NCBI GenBank assembly: GCA_947502925.1 | Contig: CANNBS010000003.1 | Coordinates: forward strand, 186,001-250,000 | Length of the DNA stretch: 64,000 bases | From: an uncultured Marinicella sp. | GTDB taxonomy: Bacteria > Pseudomonadota > Gammaproteobacteria > Xanthomonadales > Marinicellaceae | Reading direction: 5' to 3' | In this document: one piece after another, positions 17,833-26,663 of the stretch | How the letters are laid out: each line of letters opens with the position of its first letter | Numbering within the stretch: the first letter of the stretch is position 1 | Program-made: the position numbers and the translations under genes | The notes under the pieces: generated by a model | Databases searched by the model: none | The model's input: the letters and a program-made list of their open reading frames with translations, nothing else | What the model was told of the DNA's origin: nothing

Positions 17833-17880
17833 TCGGTTAAGGGTGATTTTTTGGTTATTTATCGGTTAATAATCGGTTAA
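17833..17880 (+). repeat. Three direct copies of TCGGTTAA upstream of pilM
   Basis: Copies start at 17833, 17862 and 17873. The last two are 11 bases apart, about one helical turn, inside a longer TAATCGGTTAA-like unit, so a protein could bind both on one face of the DNA. Function unknown. Confidence 0.6.
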
Positions 17881-18031
17881 TTAAACTTTAAAAAAAGCCC
17901 TCTATCCCCTTATTTTTCAGCAAAAACGACAAAATAACTGCATTAAAAATATAATTATGTCTTGATTTTTCAGTGGTTTAAAGGTTATTCTTGCAATGGC
18001 TTCTTAAAAAAAGTAAAGTAAGTTAACAAAA

Positions 18032-18047
18032 TGTGAAAGGTGCCACA
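18032..18047. promoter_or_regulatory. CRP/Vfr-like site upstream of pilM
   Basis: TGTGA-N6-CCACA has one mismatch to the ten-base palindromic consensus. Its centre lies about 96 bases before the pilM start codon and 61 bases before a start site implied by the TATTAA hexamer at 18088-18093. Confidence 0.4.
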
Positions 18048-18135
18048 AAAAAAGATGATCGAACATGGTCTCATGGGCACCAGGAAATATTAAACATTTT
18101 GACTTTGTATTTAACCGGTAAAGAGAGAGATTATT

Positions 18136-19194
18136 TTGCAATTATTAGGTCGTAAAAAAGTTCAATTGGTTGGCGTTGACCTCAGTTCTTCTGCGGTTAA
18201 AGTATTGCAACTGTCCGGCAACCAAGACAATATTAAAGTAGAACGGTATGCCGTGGAGCCTTTACCTGCCAATGCGGTGTCAGATAACAGTATAGCTGAA
18301 GTGGATTTAGTGTCAGCGGCCATTAATAAGGCGTTTAATCGCGCCGGCATTAAGAATATTGGTGCCGCGACCGCTGTTTCCGGTTCTGCTGTCATCACTA
18401 AAATCATCCAAATGCCTGCTGAATTAACTGAAGAAGAACTGGAAGTCCAGTTAGAGCAGGATGCCACACAATACATTCCTTATCCCATCGAAGAAGTGAG
18501 TTTGGACTTTTGTGTATTGGGACCTGTTGAAAACAATCCAGAGCTAAATAATGTGTTGATTGCCAGTTCTCGTTCTGAAAACGTGGATATTTTAATTGAA
18601 GCATTTGGTGGTGCCGGCATTCCTTTGGAAGTGGTTGATGTAGAAGCCTTTGCTGTTGAACGCTGTTTTAATGAGATTAAAGGCAAGTATGGCATCGAAG
18701 ATGATGAAGTGGTTGCCTTGTTTGATATTGGTGCCAGCACAACCATCATGCACGCGATGCACAAAAGTACCGGTATTTACAGCCGTGAACAATCCTTTGG
18801 TGGCAGTCAGTTAACCGAAGAAATTATGCAACGCTATGGATTGTCTTATGAAGAAGCCGGTTTGGCCAAAAGACAAGGCGGGTTGCCGGAAAGTTACGAG
18901 TCTGAAGTGCTACAGGGATTTAAAGACACAGTGGTACAACAGGTCAGCCGGGCGTTACAGTTTTTCTTTTCAGCAACTGAATTTGGTAACGTCGATCGCA
19001 TATTACTCGGTGGGGGTTGTTCAGCCATTACCGATCTTGATATTTTAGTGGAAGAACAAATTGGTGTGCCCACAGCCATTGTGGATTCAGTGGCCACGTT
19101 TAATGTCTCTTCAAAGGTTAAAAAGGAAGCCTTGGAGGCCGATTCGCCGGCTATGATGACCGTGGTTGGTTTGGCAATGAGGAATTTTGACTGA
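18136..19194 (+). CDS. pilM: Type IV pilus assembly protein PilM
   Basis: Cytoplasmic actin-like protein that binds the N-terminal tail of PilN and links the alignment subcomplex to the motors. The ATPase fold is seen in VGVDLSSSAVKVLQLSG near the N-terminus, VALFDIGASTT near residue 195 and the LLGGGCSAI segment near 290. Translation appears to start at TTG (18136), because no ATG or GTG is available before the conserved N-terminus and a GAGAGAG ribosome site ends 5 bases upstream. 352 residues is normal. First gene of pilMNOPQ. Confidence 0.95.
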   Translation: MQLLGRKKVQLVGVDLSSSAVKVLQLSGNQDNIKVERYAVEPLPANAVSDNSIAEVDLVSAAINKAFNRAGIKNIGAATAVSGSAVITKIIQMPAELTEEELEVQLEQDATQYIPYPIEEVSLDFCVLGPVENNPELNNVLIASSRSENVDILIEAFGGAGIPLEVVDVEAFAVERCFNEIKGKYGIEDDEVVALFDIGASTTIMHAMHKSTGIYSREQSFGGSQLTEEIMQRYGLSYEEAGLAKRQGGLPESYESEVLQGFKDTVVQQVSRALQFFFSATEFGNVDRILLGGGCSAITDLDILVEEQIGVPTAIVDSVATFNVSSKVKKEALEADSPAMMTVVGLAMRNFD

Positions 19195-19195
19195 T

Positions 19196-19774
19196 ATGGT
19201 AAAGATTAACTTACTTCCCTGGCGCGAAGAGCGACGTCAACAACTCACCAAAGAATTCTATGTTATGTTGGGAATTTCTGCCGGCGTGGCTTTGTTGCTA
19301 TTTGCTTTGGCTTTTTACTTTTATAACCAAAGCATAGAGTTCCAAAATAAACGTAATGCATTTTTAACGGCTGAAATTAAAAAGCTTGATGAAAAAATTG
19401 CTGAAATAAAAGAATTAGAAAGCAAAAAAGCCGGTTTAATTGCACGTCAACAGGTAATTGAAGAGTTACAGGCCAGCCGTACACAAATGGTTCATTTGTT
19501 TGATGAGCTGGTTAAAACCATCCCCAATGGTGTGTTTTTGGAAAAAATCACGCAACAAGGTAAGGTTATTTCCTTGGAAGGCTATTCTCAATCACATTCC
19601 CGTGTTTCAGACTACATGAGAAAACTGGAAAAGTCAGAATGGTTCAGTGGTGTCGATTTAGATTACATCAGAACAGATGACACGCTGATTTCGCATGAAC
19701 AAAAATTTAAGTTAAGTGTAAAACTGGTGAACCCCAACATGAAAGATGACTCGGTTGAGGAGGTGCAGTCATGA
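19196..19774 (+). CDS. pilN: Type IV pilus assembly protein PilN
   Basis: Bitopic inner-membrane protein whose N-terminal INLLPWREE tail binds PilM and whose periplasmic part pairs with PilO. The ATG at 19196 is one base after the pilM stop; a TTG at 19187 nearer the AGGA site would add MTD. One transmembrane helix at about 22-42 is followed by a coiled-coil stretch (about 50-90) and a periplasmic ferredoxin-like domain. 192 residues is typical. Its stop overlaps the pilO start by 4 bases. Confidence 0.95.
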   Translation: MVKINLLPWREERRQQLTKEFYVMLGISAGVALLLFALAFYFYNQSIEFQNKRNAFLTAEIKKLDEKIAEIKELESKKAGLIARQQVIEELQASRTQMVHLFDELVKTIPNGVFLEKITQQGKVISLEGYSQSHSRVSDYMRKLEKSEWFSGVDLDYIRTDDTLISHEQKFKLSVKLVNPNMKDDSVEEVQS

Positions 19775-20409
19775 GTTTATATGATGAGCTGCAAAGTTTA
19801 GACTACAGTAACCCGGGCGGATGGTCCAAGGGAATTAAGGTTGGTGCTGTGGTATTGGTGGCGGTTGTCATCCTGGCTGTTGGCTATTGGTTTTTTATTA
19901 AAGAAAAGCAAGAAAATCTCAAAAGTTTACAAAGAACTGAGGTTGATTTAAAAAACACCTATTCCGCGAAATATCAGAAAGCCGCACAATTACCTGCTTA
20001 CAAAAATCAATTAGAGGAAATGGAAGTTATTTTGCAGTCGATGTTGCGTCAACTGCCCAGTAAAAACGAAATGTCTGACTTGATTGTAGATGTGTCGCAA
20101 ACGGCCTTGGCCAGTGGCATTGAAAATGAACTGTTCGAACCAGGTGCTGAAACCTTAAAAGGGTTTTATGCGGAAAAACCCATTACTTTACGGATGAAAG
20201 GTAATTACCATCAATTTGGTAACTTTGTTAGTGGCGTTGCTTCACTGCCTCGTGTGGTTATTTTAACCATGCATGATATCTCATTAAAACCGATTGGCGA
20301 GGCCACGCAAGGTGGTCGGTTGATATTAGAAGGAACGGCTAAAACCTATCGCTATTTAGATGACAATGAAATTCAAGAACAAGATCAAAATACGGGGGCA
20401 GGTCAATGA
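19771..20409 (+). CDS. pilO: Type IV pilus assembly protein PilO
   Basis: Partner of PilN in the inner-membrane alignment complex. The short N-terminus keeps the family LQSLDYSNPGGW motif. One transmembrane helix lies at about 25-45, then a coiled coil and a periplasmic domain with PITLRMKGNYHQFGNFVSGVASLPRVV, the usual PilO core. 212 residues. Start overlaps pilN, and stop overlaps the pilP start by 4 bases. Confidence 0.95.
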   Translation: MSLYDELQSLDYSNPGGWSKGIKVGAVVLVAVVILAVGYWFFIKEKQENLKSLQRTEVDLKNTYSAKYQKAAQLPAYKNQLEEMEVILQSMLRQLPSKNEMSDLIVDVSQTALASGIENELFEPGAETLKGFYAEKPITLRMKGNYHQFGNFVSGVASLPRVVILTMHDISLKPIGEATQGGRLILEGTAKTYRYLDDNEIQEQDQNTGAGQ

Positions 20410-20933
20410 AAATTTTAACCACCTTAATTTTTGTGTTGTTGTTGACAGGGTGTCAAAATAGCCTGGAGGATCTGAATGAGTTTATGGATCGACAAAAAGA
20501 AAAACCGGTTAAGCCCATCGATCCGTTACCTGAAATCACGCCACAGGTGGTATTTGAATACCATGAAAATGGATTGCGTGACCCCTTTAGTAATGATTTA
20601 GAAGTGGCTGACAACAGCGAAGAAGATTCTCAAATGACACAGGCTGCGGATGGTCAGGGTCCTGATTTAACCCGACGTAAAGAATATTTGGAATCCTACC
20701 CCTTAGATAGTTTGGTCATGGTAGGTACATACCAACAAATGGATGACTATTGGGCATTGGTGGAAGATCCTGATGGCACCATTCATCGGGTTTCCGTGGG
20801 ACATCATTTGGGTCATAATTATGGTGAGGTCGTTGCCATAAATGAAAGTGAAATCCAGATTAAAGAATGGATAAACGATGGATTAGGGGCATGGCGTGAA
20901 CAATCTGCAGCTATTGCTTTAAAAGAAGAGTAA
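20406..20933 (+). CDS. pilP: Type IV pilus assembly lipoprotein PilP
   Basis: Inner-membrane lipoprotein that bridges PilNO and the secretin PilQ. The signal peptide ends in the lipobox LTGC (lipidated Cys16). A disordered Pro-rich stretch (about 25-55) follows, then a beta domain with the family motif LESYPLDSLVMVGTY and IHRVSVGHHLGHNYGEV. 175 residues is normal. Overlaps pilO, and is 14 bases before pilQ. Confidence 0.95.
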   Translation: MKILTTLIFVLLLTGCQNSLEDLNEFMDRQKEKPVKPIDPLPEITPQVVFEYHENGLRDPFSNDLEVADNSEEDSQMTQAADGQGPDLTRRKEYLESYPLDSLVMVGTYQQMDDYWALVEDPDGTIHRVSVGHHLGHNYGEVVAINESEIQIKEWINDGLGAWREQSAAIALKEE

Positions 20934-20947
20934 TTGAGAGTAATTTT

Positions 20948-23113
20948 ATGAATATGCAAATTTTTAACTCAACCGCTACAAATCTCAAGCTTGTTTGTTT
21001 GGTTTTGTGTTTTCTTGTGAGTCAGGCTAATGCCCAGTCAACCATTGAGAATGTAACCCTCAATTCCGGTGAAAACGGTGCGGTAAAAATTAATTTTGAA
21101 ATGAGTGGCCAAGTCACTGAGCCAAAAGTATTTAGCACCAATTTACCGCCCCGGTTGGCTCTGGATTTTGAAAACACCCGTAACAACAGTGATATGGACA
21201 GCCAGACCATTGGTATTGGTCAGGCCAAAGGTCTGCGTATTGTATCTGCCGGATCAAAAACCAGGGCTGTTATTGATTTAACCGGCCCTGCAGAGCATAG
21301 TATTGCGACCAGTAACAATACTGTGACTGTAACTGTACAGCCCACTGAACGTAATGTTCAACAGGGTGCACAACAGGCCGTTACAGTTAATGATCTTGAT
21401 TTTCGTCGTGGTGAAGACGGCCAGGCTGTCGTACAAGTTAACTTAAGTGATCCCAACGCCATCATCAATATTTCAGAAATCATGGACAAGGTGGTGATTG
21501 AAGTGGCTAATGCCAATTTGGATGAATCATTGGATCTTAAAATGGATGTGATCGATTTTGCCACACCGGTGAAATATGTAGATGCCAGACAACGTGGCAA
21601 TGATGTGAAAATTGAATTGGAAGCCAAAGGTGCTTTTGAAAAGCTAGCCTATCAAACCGGTAATCGCTATACTGTAGAAATTTCAGAACAACAGGTTGAT
21701 ACTGAAAGTAAATCTCGTTTATTAGAAGATGAAATCGAGTACAACGGACATCTGGTGTCCTTTAACTTTCAGGATATTCCGGTGCGATCATTGCTGCAAC
21801 TTATTGCAGATGCCTCACAGCTAAACATTGTGGTGGCTGACAGTGTTCAGGGCAATGTGACATTGCGATTAAATAATGTCCCCTGGGATCAGGCTCTTGA
21901 TATTGTATTGCGAAGTAAACAGTTAGACCAAAGACGCCGAGGTGATGTTATCTGGGTGGCACCGGCAGCAGAAATTGCTGAACTTGAACAGAAAAAATTA
22001 GAAGCACTAAGTAAAAAAGAAGAACTTGAGCCACTGGATAATATCTTTATTCAGGTTAACTACGCCAAAGCCGAAGACTTAGCCAACCTAATTAATGGAG
22101 AAACTGGTGGCCAGGGAGGCGGTGGTGGCAGTGCCAATAAACTTCTGTCAGATCGCGGTTCAGTAACCTTTGATGAGCGAACCAATACCTTGCTTGTTAC
22201 CGATGTTCCTGACCGATTACGCGTAATTCAAAATTTAGTGGAAACGCTTGATCGTTCTGTACAACAAGTACAAATTGAATCACGTATTGTGGTGGCCTCT
22301 GAGCGCTTTGGTGACGAATTAGGCGTTCGATTTGGCGTTACCGGTTCCCATGAAGATCGATATGGCAATATTATCAGCACAGGTGGAAGTGCTGCTGCCC
22401 TGGATCGAATGAATAATGCGGCCTTAATTAATCGTTATAATTCATCCAGTGGTTCTGGTTTGCCGACGGTCATACCGGATGATGAAGCCTCATCACCGAT
22501 TGCCGGTCCGCCCATTGGTGAACGACTGAATGTTAATTTACCGGCGGCTGCTTCGTCCGCAGGTCGTTGGGCCATGAGTATATTGGCAGCCGACTATTTA
22601 CTGGATTTAGAGCTGTCCGCTCTTGAATCAGAAGATCGGGGTGAAGTTATCTCATCACCGCGAGTAATTACAGCCAACCAAACTCAAGCTGTGATTAAAC
22701 AAGGTGTGCAGATTCCTTACGAAGAAGCCACCTCCAGTGGTGCCACATCAATTCAATTTAAAGAAGCGACGCTGGCATTAGAAGTGACGCCGTTAATTAC
22801 ACCTGATGAGCGGGTTGATTTAACTCTCAATGTAAAACAGGATGCCATTGGTGAGGAAGTTTCCACAGCATTAGGTGGCAGCGTTCCTTCTATTGATACC
22901 CGTGCCGTACAAACACGCGTCTTGGTAAGTAATGGCCAGACTGTGGTGTTAGGCGGCATTTATGAGCAAATTAGAAGAACCACGCGTTCTAAAGTACCGG
23001 TATTAGGTGATATTCCGGGATTAGGGGCTTTATTCAGAAATAAAGCGGTCCAAGATGAGAAGGCCGAGCTGTTAATATTTGTGACGCCGACTATCATCAA
23101 AGAAAGTTTATAA
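20948..23113 (+). CDS. pilQ: Type IV pilus secretin PilQ
   Basis: Outer-membrane secretin through which the pilus leaves the cell. A signal peptide (to about residue 29, SQANA) precedes two AMIN-type peptidoglycan-binding regions (about 32-125 and 140-250). An STN/N0 domain is near 265-335 (FNFQDIPVRSLLQLIAD), then N1 (about 360-440) with a Gly-rich GGQGGGGGSANK insert. The secretin barrel covers about 450-720 with VISSPRVITANQTQAVIKQG and VPVLGDIPGLGALFR. GAGAG lies 7 bases before the start. Unusually, the next gene is a large lipoprotein rather than aroK. Confidence 0.96.
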   Translation: MNMQIFNSTATNLKLVCLVLCFLVSQANAQSTIENVTLNSGENGAVKINFEMSGQVTEPKVFSTNLPPRLALDFENTRNNSDMDSQTIGIGQAKGLRIVSAGSKTRAVIDLTGPAEHSIATSNNTVTVTVQPTERNVQQGAQQAVTVNDLDFRRGEDGQAVVQVNLSDPNAIINISEIMDKVVIEVANANLDESLDLKMDVIDFATPVKYVDARQRGNDVKIELEAKGAFEKLAYQTGNRYTVEISEQQVDTESKSRLLEDEIEYNGHLVSFNFQDIPVRSLLQLIADASQLNIVVADSVQGNVTLRLNNVPWDQALDIVLRSKQLDQRRRGDVIWVAPAAEIAELEQKKLEALSKKEELEPLDNIFIQVNYAKAEDLANLINGETGGQGGGGGSANKLLSDRGSVTFDERTNTLLVTDVPDRLRVIQNLVETLDRSVQQVQIESRIVVASERFGDELGVRFGVTGSHEDRYGNIISTGGSAAALDRMNNAALINRYNSSSGSGLPTVIPDDEASSPIAGPPIGERLNVNLPAAASSAGRWAMSILAADYLLDLELSALESEDRGEVISSPRVITANQTQAVIKQGVQIPYEEATSSGATSIQFKEATLALEVTPLITPDERVDLTLNVKQDAIGEEVSTALGGSVPSIDTRAVQTRVLVSNGQTVVLGGIYEQIRRTTRSKVPVLGDIPGLGALFRNKAVQDEKAELLIFVTPTIIKESL

Positions 23114-23134
23114 TTTAAAAATAATAGGTTAATT

Positions 23135-25852
23135 ATGTTTAGATACACGAAACAATTTTTACTTCTCGCGTGGTTTGCATTTGTATTAAGCGCATGTGGC
23201 GGAAGCAGTGACAGTGGCGGAACCTCAACCGGTCCAGCCGCTAAGAACTTAAAAATCACCCTAACACCGGTTAAACAAACAATACCGGCTAATACCAATG
23301 ATTTTCCAATCAGTTCAGGTTCGCCATTTATGACTCAGTTAAATGTCAGGGTTACATACGATAATGGAAACCCGATCCCTGATGGCACTGAAGTGCAGCT
23401 CAGAACATCGAATGTTGAAGTAGCACCTATTTCTACATTGGATGACCCGGAAACCACTGACATTAATGAATTTACCACAATGTTTGGCTCTATATTCAAT
23501 GAGTCAGCCGGTGGTGAAGGCACATTCTTTATTCATGGATCGACAAGTGGTACAGTTACACTGACCGCTTCTGCCGTTGATCCACAAACTAACCGGACAT
23601 CTAATAATTCGATTCAATACACCATTACAGAAGGTCCAGAACCTTTTGATCGTTTAACCATTGACGCTGGTGTAACCACCTTACCGGCCAATGTTAACAA
23701 TTTAAGCCCTGAGCAGGCATTTGGTACAGTCTATATGACTGAAGCCGTTATTAGTTTCAGAGATCCGTTGGGTAATTTTATTAATCCAGCTGGTGAAGAA
23801 TCTTCAGTAGGCGTGTCTATCAATCCGGTGACAGTGGCTTCTTTTTCAACCTTGGATGATCCAGAAACAGAAGACGTCAATGAGATTTATGTTCTGATGG
23901 GCAGTGCACCGGTTGATATGGTTTCCGGTAAAGGCACCATCTTTATATGGGCAGACCAACCTGGAACCGCGACTCTAACAGTCAGTGCACAAGATCCTTT
24001 TACTGGTGCCACAATTACGGAACAATTGGAGATTGAAGTTATTTCATCCAATGATGGTTTACCCGATTCAATTGCATTACAGGGTTCAGGCGCTAATTAC
24101 ATCAATGGTTCCGGTGGTCCGCAATCACAGACCATTCAAGCCATTGTCGAAGATTCTGGCTCACCTGTTCCTGATCCTAATGGTTTTAATAATGTTATGA
24201 TTGATATCGTTACTGATGGAAATAACAGTGGAGAGTTTGTTTCCGGCCAGAATATTAATGGTCAGTCTGTCCAGGGTCAATCGATTAAAATTGATACGAA
24301 TAATGGTGTGGCCTCGTTTGCATTACATAGTGGTAATCAGAGTAATACGGCGATTGTGACTGCGACCACAGATCGGGCGGACAATAATGTTGATAACGGT
24401 CTGCAAGATCCGATTACGGTTACGAAAAATTTTGTAATTAGTGATGGTATCTTATTCGGATTAGATATTACACAGCCTAACTTAAATAGTTTATTTATAA
24501 ACCGTGTTGATGATGGTGTTGTGAACGAAGATGGTATTGGTAATTTGGATGGCAGCTATTCAATCACTATTAGTGCCATTGCCACTGATAAAGGCGGGAA
24601 TCCTGCTTTACCACAAACCATTCAGTTTGGTTTGATTGACAGCCCGTTAGAAGGTTTTCCTAATGAAGGGCCCGGCCAGTTTATCATCAGCGGAAATGAT
24701 GGTGATCCTCAAGAAGGTGGTAAACAATTTTATGCACCAACCGGTGATTTCTTGACAGCACCCGGATTGGTGCAGCCTGGCGATACCTTATTGGTTCAGG
24801 GCGAAGAAATTATAGATAACGAAGACATGGAAAGTGCCAAAACTGTTCAATCTGTACAGTCTAATGAAAGTTTAACCATTGTTGAACGGTTTAACTATAA
24901 TGACTTAACCGGTACGATTGTCAATGATATGGATATATTCCCGTATATGATAGGCAGAGCTGTTGATGGTAATATTAACGCCACAGCCACTGTGGATGAA
25001 AACGGTGTTGCCAGCACTGAACTTAACTATCCTGTATCAAAATTAGGCAAATTAGCCGCTATTTACGCCAAAGGCTTTGGCGCTAATCATAACGGTCATG
25101 TTCGAGAAGTTACTGATGTTGAAACATTGATTTATCCGGGTGCTGCAAGTGTAGGTGGCAGCGAATTAACGCCGGTTTTACAAGCTTCACCCAGCATTAT
25201 TCCTGCTAATCAGCCATCACCGATTGCCGTGTGTTACTATGATGCAGCACGACACCCTATCCAGGGCGTTACTGTTAACTGGGCATATGTTGGTGGTAAT
25301 GGAACAGGCAGTATTGATGGATCAACCGGATCTGGCACCATGATAAATCGAACCGGAGCGAATGGTTGTGCTTATGGCATCGCCGAAGCGTCAGGTGTGG
25401 TGACGGCTGCCAATGATATCGGATTTATCTTTACCGCCGGCTCAACTTCCTGTATTACTGAAGACAGTGATTCTGATGTTTGTATTGCTGTGGCTGATCC
25501 AGGTGCCAGTTATTTAACAGCGTCACCTTCCGCCTTTTATACCAGTGGCATACTTCGCAGCGAACTATTCCTCTTTGATGGCGGTGGACAAGGTATCCCG
25601 AATGTAGCCTTAGTGGGCACTTGTGAATCAGATGGTGGCAGTTTATCCATAAACGGTGCCATTAATCCAACTGATCAAAATGGTGAGACAAGGGTTGAAA
25701 TTAATGCAAGTCTTGATGGTGTAAATGAATTCTTCTCAGGAACCTGCACTATTTCTACACCACAGGGCCAACCTTCAGTGGTTATTGAGGTGCGGGGTAA
25801 TGATATATGTTTGTCACCCCCATCACCGGTACCGCCAGCTTGTGGTCCATAA
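23135..25852 (+). CDS. Large Ig-like-repeat lipoprotein following pilQ
   Basis: 905-residue secreted protein of unknown function. The signal peptide ends in LSACGG (lipidated Cys21), and a Ser/Gly-rich linker follows. The body is beta-rich and low in Lys and Cys, as expected of stacked bacterial Ig-like domains. Two tandem domains about 138 residues apart share STLDDPETxDxNE (residues 100-113 and 238-251) followed by a GTxTLT-A-DP strand. The last 170 residues contain paired Cys and a Pro-rich end (LSPPSPVPPACGP). It starts 21 bases after the pilQ stop and ends in a terminator, so it is very probably the last gene of the pilM operon. A surface or secretin-associated role is an inference. Confidence 0.8.
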   Translation: MFRYTKQFLLLAWFAFVLSACGGSSDSGGTSTGPAAKNLKITLTPVKQTIPANTNDFPISSGSPFMTQLNVRVTYDNGNPIPDGTEVQLRTSNVEVAPISTLDDPETTDINEFTTMFGSIFNESAGGEGTFFIHGSTSGTVTLTASAVDPQTNRTSNNSIQYTITEGPEPFDRLTIDAGVTTLPANVNNLSPEQAFGTVYMTEAVISFRDPLGNFINPAGEESSVGVSINPVTVASFSTLDDPETEDVNEIYVLMGSAPVDMVSGKGTIFIWADQPGTATLTVSAQDPFTGATITEQLEIEVISSNDGLPDSIALQGSGANYINGSGGPQSQTIQAIVEDSGSPVPDPNGFNNVMIDIVTDGNNSGEFVSGQNINGQSVQGQSIKIDTNNGVASFALHSGNQSNTAIVTATTDRADNNVDNGLQDPITVTKNFVISDGILFGLDITQPNLNSLFINRVDDGVVNEDGIGNLDGSYSITISAIATDKGGNPALPQTIQFGLIDSPLEGFPNEGPGQFIISGNDGDPQEGGKQFYAPTGDFLTAPGLVQPGDTLLVQGEEIIDNEDMESAKTVQSVQSNESLTIVERFNYNDLTGTIVNDMDIFPYMIGRAVDGNINATATVDENGVASTELNYPVSKLGKLAAIYAKGFGANHNGHVREVTDVETLIYPGAASVGGSELTPVLQASPSIIPANQPSPIAVCYYDAARHPIQGVTVNWAYVGGNGTGSIDGSTGSGTMINRTGANGCAYGIAEASGVVTAANDIGFIFTAGSTSCITEDSDSDVCIAVADPGASYLTASPSAFYTSGILRSELFLFDGGGQGIPNVALVGTCESDGGSLSINGAINPTDQNGETRVEINASLDGVNEFFSGTCTISTPQGQPSVVIEVRGNDICLSPPSPVPPACGP

Positions 25853-25870
25853 TCAGCAAGCATTAAAATT

Positions 25871-25901
25871 AAAAACCCCGGATTTATTCCGGGGTTTTTT
25901 G
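25871..25901 (+). terminator. Terminator of the pilMNOPQ-lipoprotein operon
   Basis: An 11-bp perfect stem (25871-25881 with 25889-25899) with CCCCGG core and 7-base loop runs into T6. It is 18 bases after the lipoprotein stop and is the first terminator after pilM. Confidence 0.92.
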
Positions 25902-25946
25902 TTGAAAATTTAAAATAGGATGCCATATCAAAAGCAAGTAATTTCC

Positions 25947-25967
25947 ATGTCTGTTAGATTCAGACAT
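25947..25967. promoter_or_regulatory. Perfect inverted repeat ATGTCTG-N7-CAGACAT before the peroxiredoxin gene
   Basis: 7-base arms around a 7-base spacer, centred about 43 bases before the start codon, where an operator would overlap the promoter. It does not match the four-part OxyR pattern. The regulator is unknown. Confidence 0.5.
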
Positions 25968-25999
25968 ATTCTAATGTTAAATAAATAGGAGATAATGTT

Positions 26000-26605
26000 A
26001 TGGGCGTATTAGTCGGTAAAAAGGCACCAAACTTTAAAGGTGCAGCAGTATTAGGTGATGGTTCAATCGTGGATGATTATAACTTTAAAAAAGCCACAGA
26101 AGGCAAAGTTAAAGTTGTATTCTTTTATCCTTTAGATTTTACGTTTGTCTGCCCATCAGAACTGATTGCTTTTGATAAACGTATGGATGAGTTTAAAAAA
26201 CGCGATGTGGAAGTGGTTGCGGTTTCGATTGATTCACAATTTACTCATAATGCCTGGCGTAATACCCCAGTTAACGAAGGTGGTATTGGGCCGGTGAAAT
26301 ACACCATGTTCGGTGATGTAACTCACCAGGCCTGCCGAGATTATGACGTAGAAACACCTGACGGTGCTGTGGCTTTTCGCGGCTCATTTCTCATTGATAA
26401 AAATAACGTTGTTCGTCACCAGGTCGTTAATGATTTACCGTTGGGACGTAATGTGGATGAAATGTTACGTATGGTCGATGCGTTGGCTTTTCATGAAGAG
26501 CACGGTGAAGTGTGTCCTGCCGGCTGGCAAGATGGCCAAAAAGGCATGAAAGAGTCCCCTGAAGGTGTCGCTGAATACTTATCTTCTGAAGCGGACAATC
26601 TATAA
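26000..26605 (+). CDS. Typical 2-Cys peroxiredoxin (AhpC/Prx1 type)
   Basis: Thiol peroxidase of the cytoplasm reducing H2O2 and organic peroxides. The peroxidatic Cys51 lies in DFTFVCPSE, and the resolving Cys172 in GEVCPAGW near the C-terminus. The length (201) and extended C-terminus (to residue 201) fit the Prx1/AhpC group that forms inter-subunit disulfides. AGGAG lies 8 bases before the start. The gene is a single unit between two terminators. A trxB gene 1.2 kb away could supply reducing power through thioredoxin, but no ahpF is nearby. Confidence 0.93.
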   Translation: MGVLVGKKAPNFKGAAVLGDGSIVDDYNFKKATEGKVKVVFFYPLDFTFVCPSELIAFDKRMDEFKKRDVEVVAVSIDSQFTHNAWRNTPVNEGGIGPVKYTMFGDVTHQACRDYDVETPDGAVAFRGSFLIDKNNVVRHQVVNDLPLGRNVDEMLRMVDALAFHEEHGEVCPAGWQDGQKGMKESPEGVAEYLSSEADNL

Positions 26606-26625
26606 TTCAGCTCAAATAGAAAGAT

Positions 26626-26659
26626 AAAGGCTTTGCGTTTAATGCGTAAAGTCTTTTTT
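26626..26659 (+). terminator. Terminator of the peroxiredoxin gene
   Basis: A 12-bp stem (26626-26637 with 26645-26656, two G-U pairs) with a 7-base loop runs into a T tract that ends 4 bases before the ATG of the next gene. Confidence 0.8.
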
Positions 26660-26663
26660 ATTG

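Larger units (their letters stand above)
17807..18135. other. 329-bp AT-rich spacer before pilM
   Basis: No gene is visible. It contains a weak terminator-like stem after the tRNA (AAAAATCA 17824-17831 with TGATTTTT 17844-17851, 12-base loop), three TCGGTTAA direct repeats, a CRP/Vfr-like site at 18032-18047 and a short inverted repeat GGTGCC/GGCACC (18039-18044 with 18076-18081). A TATTAA hexamer (18088-18093) is a possible -10 box placed as for a class I activator site. Confidence 0.6.

Noticed and set aside
18039-18081. TGGCAC-like strings before pilM as a sigma-54 promoter
   Set aside because: Neither strand has a correctly spaced TTGC partner.
25947-25967. OxyR site before the peroxiredoxin gene
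   Set aside because: OxyR sites are four ATAG-type elements spaced by 7; the palindrome does not fit.
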